DNA of 64,000 bases from Clostridium sp. AWRP (GTDB taxonomy: Bacteria; Bacillota; Clostridia; Clostridiales; Clostridiaceae). The notes under the pieces are model-generated. The model was not told where the DNA came from and ran no database searches. It saw nothing but the letters and a program-made list of their open reading frames with translations. Positions 62,470-64,000 of this stretch are shown piece by piece (the first letter of the stretch is position 1; each line of letters opens with the position of its first letter). Both the position numbers and the translations under genes were made by a program. Location of the stretch: positions 4,216,001 to 4,280,000 of the forward strand of contig NZ_CP029758.2 in assembly GCF_004006395.2 (NCBI RefSeq), written 5' to 3'.

Positions 62470-63585
62470 ATGAAAGAGATTAATATTGCAAAAACACTTG
62501 TTACAAAACGTAAAGAAAAAGCCATTACGCAGGATAAATTGGCTGAATATATAGGTGTATCCAAGGCGTCAGTTTCCAAATGGGAAACAGGTCAAAGTTA
62601 CCCTGATATTACATTTCTTCCACAGCTTGCAGCATATTTTAATATCAGTATAGATGAGCTTATAGGATATGAGCCGCAGATGACAAAATATGATATAAAA
62701 AGACTCTATAATAAGTTAGCTGGTGAATTTAGCAGCAAACCTTTTGAAGAGGTTCTAGATGAGTGTCATGAGGTTATAAAAAAATATTATTCTTGTTTTC
62801 CACTTTTAGTGCAGATGGCTGTACTTCTTACGAACCATTATATGATGGCAAAGGGCAAGGAAGCACAGGAATCCGTCCTTCATGAAGTAATTGATTTATG
62901 CCAGAGAATTAGAACGGAAGAGGAGGATGTGTATGTAACAAATGAGGCAAACTCACTTGAAGCTACCTGCTCTCTCATGTTACAGCATCCTGAAGAAGTT
63001 CAGGAATTATTAAATGGAACAATGAAACCTAAACCATCAGATGAAGTAATACTGGCAAGCGCATATCAGATGACAGGAAATATACAAAAGGCAAAAGAAA
63101 TTTTACAGGTTGGTATATATCATCATTTAATTAATATGATGGGTATATTGCCAAGTTATTTTATACTGAATCAGGATGTTCCAAAACAGTTTGAAAATAT
63201 ACTCCAGCGCACAATTTCCACAGCTGAGCTTTTCAACTTAAACGGGCTTAATCCCGGAGTTATGCTAAAGATATATTTAACAGCAGCACAGTGCTATGCA
63301 GTGCAAAATAATCAGGATAAGGCAGTTGATATGATAAGAAAATATGGGGATATATGCACATCGGAGTCACTCTCATTTAAACTACACGGAGATGAGTTTT
63401 TTGACAGTGTTGATGATTGGTTTGCAGAATTTGATTTAGGTAACCAGGCACCAAGAGATGAAAAGGTCATTAAAAGAAGCATACTCCAGGCAATCACAGA
63501 AAATCCTGCATTTGCAGCATTTAAGGATAATCCCAAATTTAAGAGTATCCTTGAAGCAGTGAAATCAAAATTAGGAAACCTATAA
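62470..63585 (+). CDS. XRE-family regulator with helical-repeat C-terminus
   Basis: 371-residue protein. Residues about 5-65 are an XRE helix-turn-helix (VTKRKEKAITQDKLAEYIGVSKASVSKWETGQSYPDI). The remaining ~300 residues are helical with TPR-like repeats (SAYQMTGNIQKAKEILQVGI), as found in regulators that sense peptides or proteins. ATG 62470 follows GGGGTGATA. Target genes unknown; the MATE gene is next to it on the same strand. Confidence 0.88.
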   Translation: MKEINIAKTLVTKRKEKAITQDKLAEYIGVSKASVSKWETGQSYPDITFLPQLAAYFNISIDELIGYEPQMTKYDIKRLYNKLAGEFSSKPFEEVLDECHEVIKKYYSCFPLLVQMAVLLTNHYMMAKGKEAQESVLHEVIDLCQRIRTEEEDVYVTNEANSLEATCSLMLQHPEEVQELLNGTMKPKPSDEVILASAYQMTGNIQKAKEILQVGIYHHLINMMGILPSYFILNQDVPKQFENILQRTISTAELFNLNGLNPGVMLKIYLTAAQCYAVQNNQDKAVDMIRKYGDICTSESLSFKLHGDEFFDSVDDWFAEFDLGNQAPRDEKVIKRSILQAITENPAFAAFKDNPKFKSILEAVKSKLGNL

Positions 63586-63694
63586 AGGGTTTATTTGACA
63601 CTGTTATAGTCTCCAAAGTTCCTACTTCACAGATAAGTCGACTTAATCAAATAAATACTTTTATCTAAAACTAAAAAAATCTTTTGCTTCAGCT

Positions 63695-63728
63695 AAAATG
63701 GAACTATATTAAGTTATAGCTCCATTTT
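63695..63728 (-). terminator. Terminator of the flavoprotein gene
   Basis: 14-bp stem (AAAATGGAGCTATA with TATAGTTCCATTTT on the minus strand, one G-U wobble) a few bases after the stop at 63743. The A/T-rich arms also allow action on the plus strand for the XRE gene. Confidence 0.7.
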
Positions 63729-63742
63729 GGTTAAAATCATTT

Positions 63743-64000
63743 TTAACCAATTACTTTTTCAACTGTTTTAATAATAGCCTCTATGCTTGGAAATAGACTT
63801 GGAAATTTAGCCTCTTTATTTTCAACAAATATTACCCCATCTTCTTTAAGTGTTTTCACATTTCTTTGTACACTTGGTTTGCTGTACATTTTCGGATTAA
63901 TATGAGTTGCAAAAATAATAGGTGCACTTGTTGACAATAGATTTGTAGTAAGAAGATTATCTGCTATTCCATTTGCTGCTTTTCCAACAGTATTAGCAGA
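63743..64000 (-). CDS. Flavoprotein, C-terminal part (5' end outside window)
   Basis: 85 codons run off the right edge. The visible part begins SANTVGKAANGIADNLLTTNLLSTSAPIIFATHINPKMY, the N-terminal-to-middle pattern (A/S)TANT(V/I)xKxAxGIAD of the PPC-decarboxylase/DmrB flavoprotein family, which bind FMN, and ends with a segment FPSLFPSIEAIIKTVEKVIG. An upstream start cannot be seen. Candidate activities range from CoaC-like decarboxylase to dihydromethanopterin-reductase-like enzymes. Confidence 0.78.
   Translation of the reverse strand, partial: SANTVGKAANGIADNLLTTNLLSTSAPIIFATHINPKMYSKPSVQRNVKTLKEDGVIFVENKEAKFPSLFPSIEAIIKTVEKVIG

Overview
This 64-kb window comes from a low-GC Gram-positive bacterium, most likely a Clostridium sensu stricto species. 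The support is AT-rich intergenic DNA, strong AGGAGG-type ribosome sites with several TTG starts, and anaerobe-type gene content (glycyl-radical enzyme, iron alcohol dehydrogenases, no respiratory genes). The iron alcohol dehydrogenase at 46.9-48.1 kb looks like those of acetogenic clostridia; this is recall, not a search result. I saw no rRNA, tRNA, CRISPR array, phage or intact insertion sequence.

Layout. 0-5.7 kb: potassium genes on the minus strand, kdpE (cut by the left edge), kdpD, an unlisted 45-residue membrane microprotein, and a KimA-type K+ transporter; the two promoter regions share a spaced, KdpE-like motif. 6-10.7 kb: a BMP-lipoprotein nucleoside ABC importer operon. 11-18.4 kb: two divergent operons and a DeoR regulator that look like a four-carbon sugar-acid or tetrose-phosphate pathway (PdxA2, DUF1537 kinase, MFS carrier and a TIM paralogue; RpiB and transaldolase). 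18.8-20.2 kb: a C_GCAxxG_C_C protein and a choline/ethanolamine kinase-like gene.

20.7-42.3 kb is the centrepiece: a bacterial microcompartment (BMC) locus for choline. A plus-strand iron alcohol dehydrogenase and a PocR-sensor/AraC-regulator pair stand beside some 20 minus-strand genes. These include choline TMA-lyase CutC with all known choline-contact residues, its activase CutD, two aldehyde dehydrogenases, PduL, a PduS/PduT electron-transfer pair, EutJ, EutQ-like and EutT-like proteins, five ordinary BMC-H proteins (one with a long tail), a permuted CutR-like shell protein, a BMC-P vertex protein, and a tandem duplication of promoter + 10-TM transporter + small winged-helix protein. Expected flow: choline is imported, CutC makes trimethylamine and acetaldehyde inside the shell, and acetaldehyde is split between ethanol (alcohol dehydrogenase) and acetyl-CoA, acetyl phosphate and acetate. 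One of the two aldehyde dehydrogenases has proline where its catalytic cysteine should be.

42.8-48.1 kb: a MocR regulator with a LysE exporter, divergent from an MFS-TetR pair, then a second iron alcohol dehydrogenase with a degenerate gene remnant upstream. 48.6-53.7 kb: a Bce-type peptide-antibiotic sensing and resistance module containing a broken extra ABC ATPase. 53.9-64 kb: a secreted amidase-like protein, an ABC-F protein behind a strong hairpin, a CD3324-like HTH protein, a double-MerR regulator, an M28 peptidase, a MerR/GyrI regulator with a MATE efflux pump behind a 19-bp-spacer promoter, an XRE regulator, and a flavoprotein cut by the right edge.
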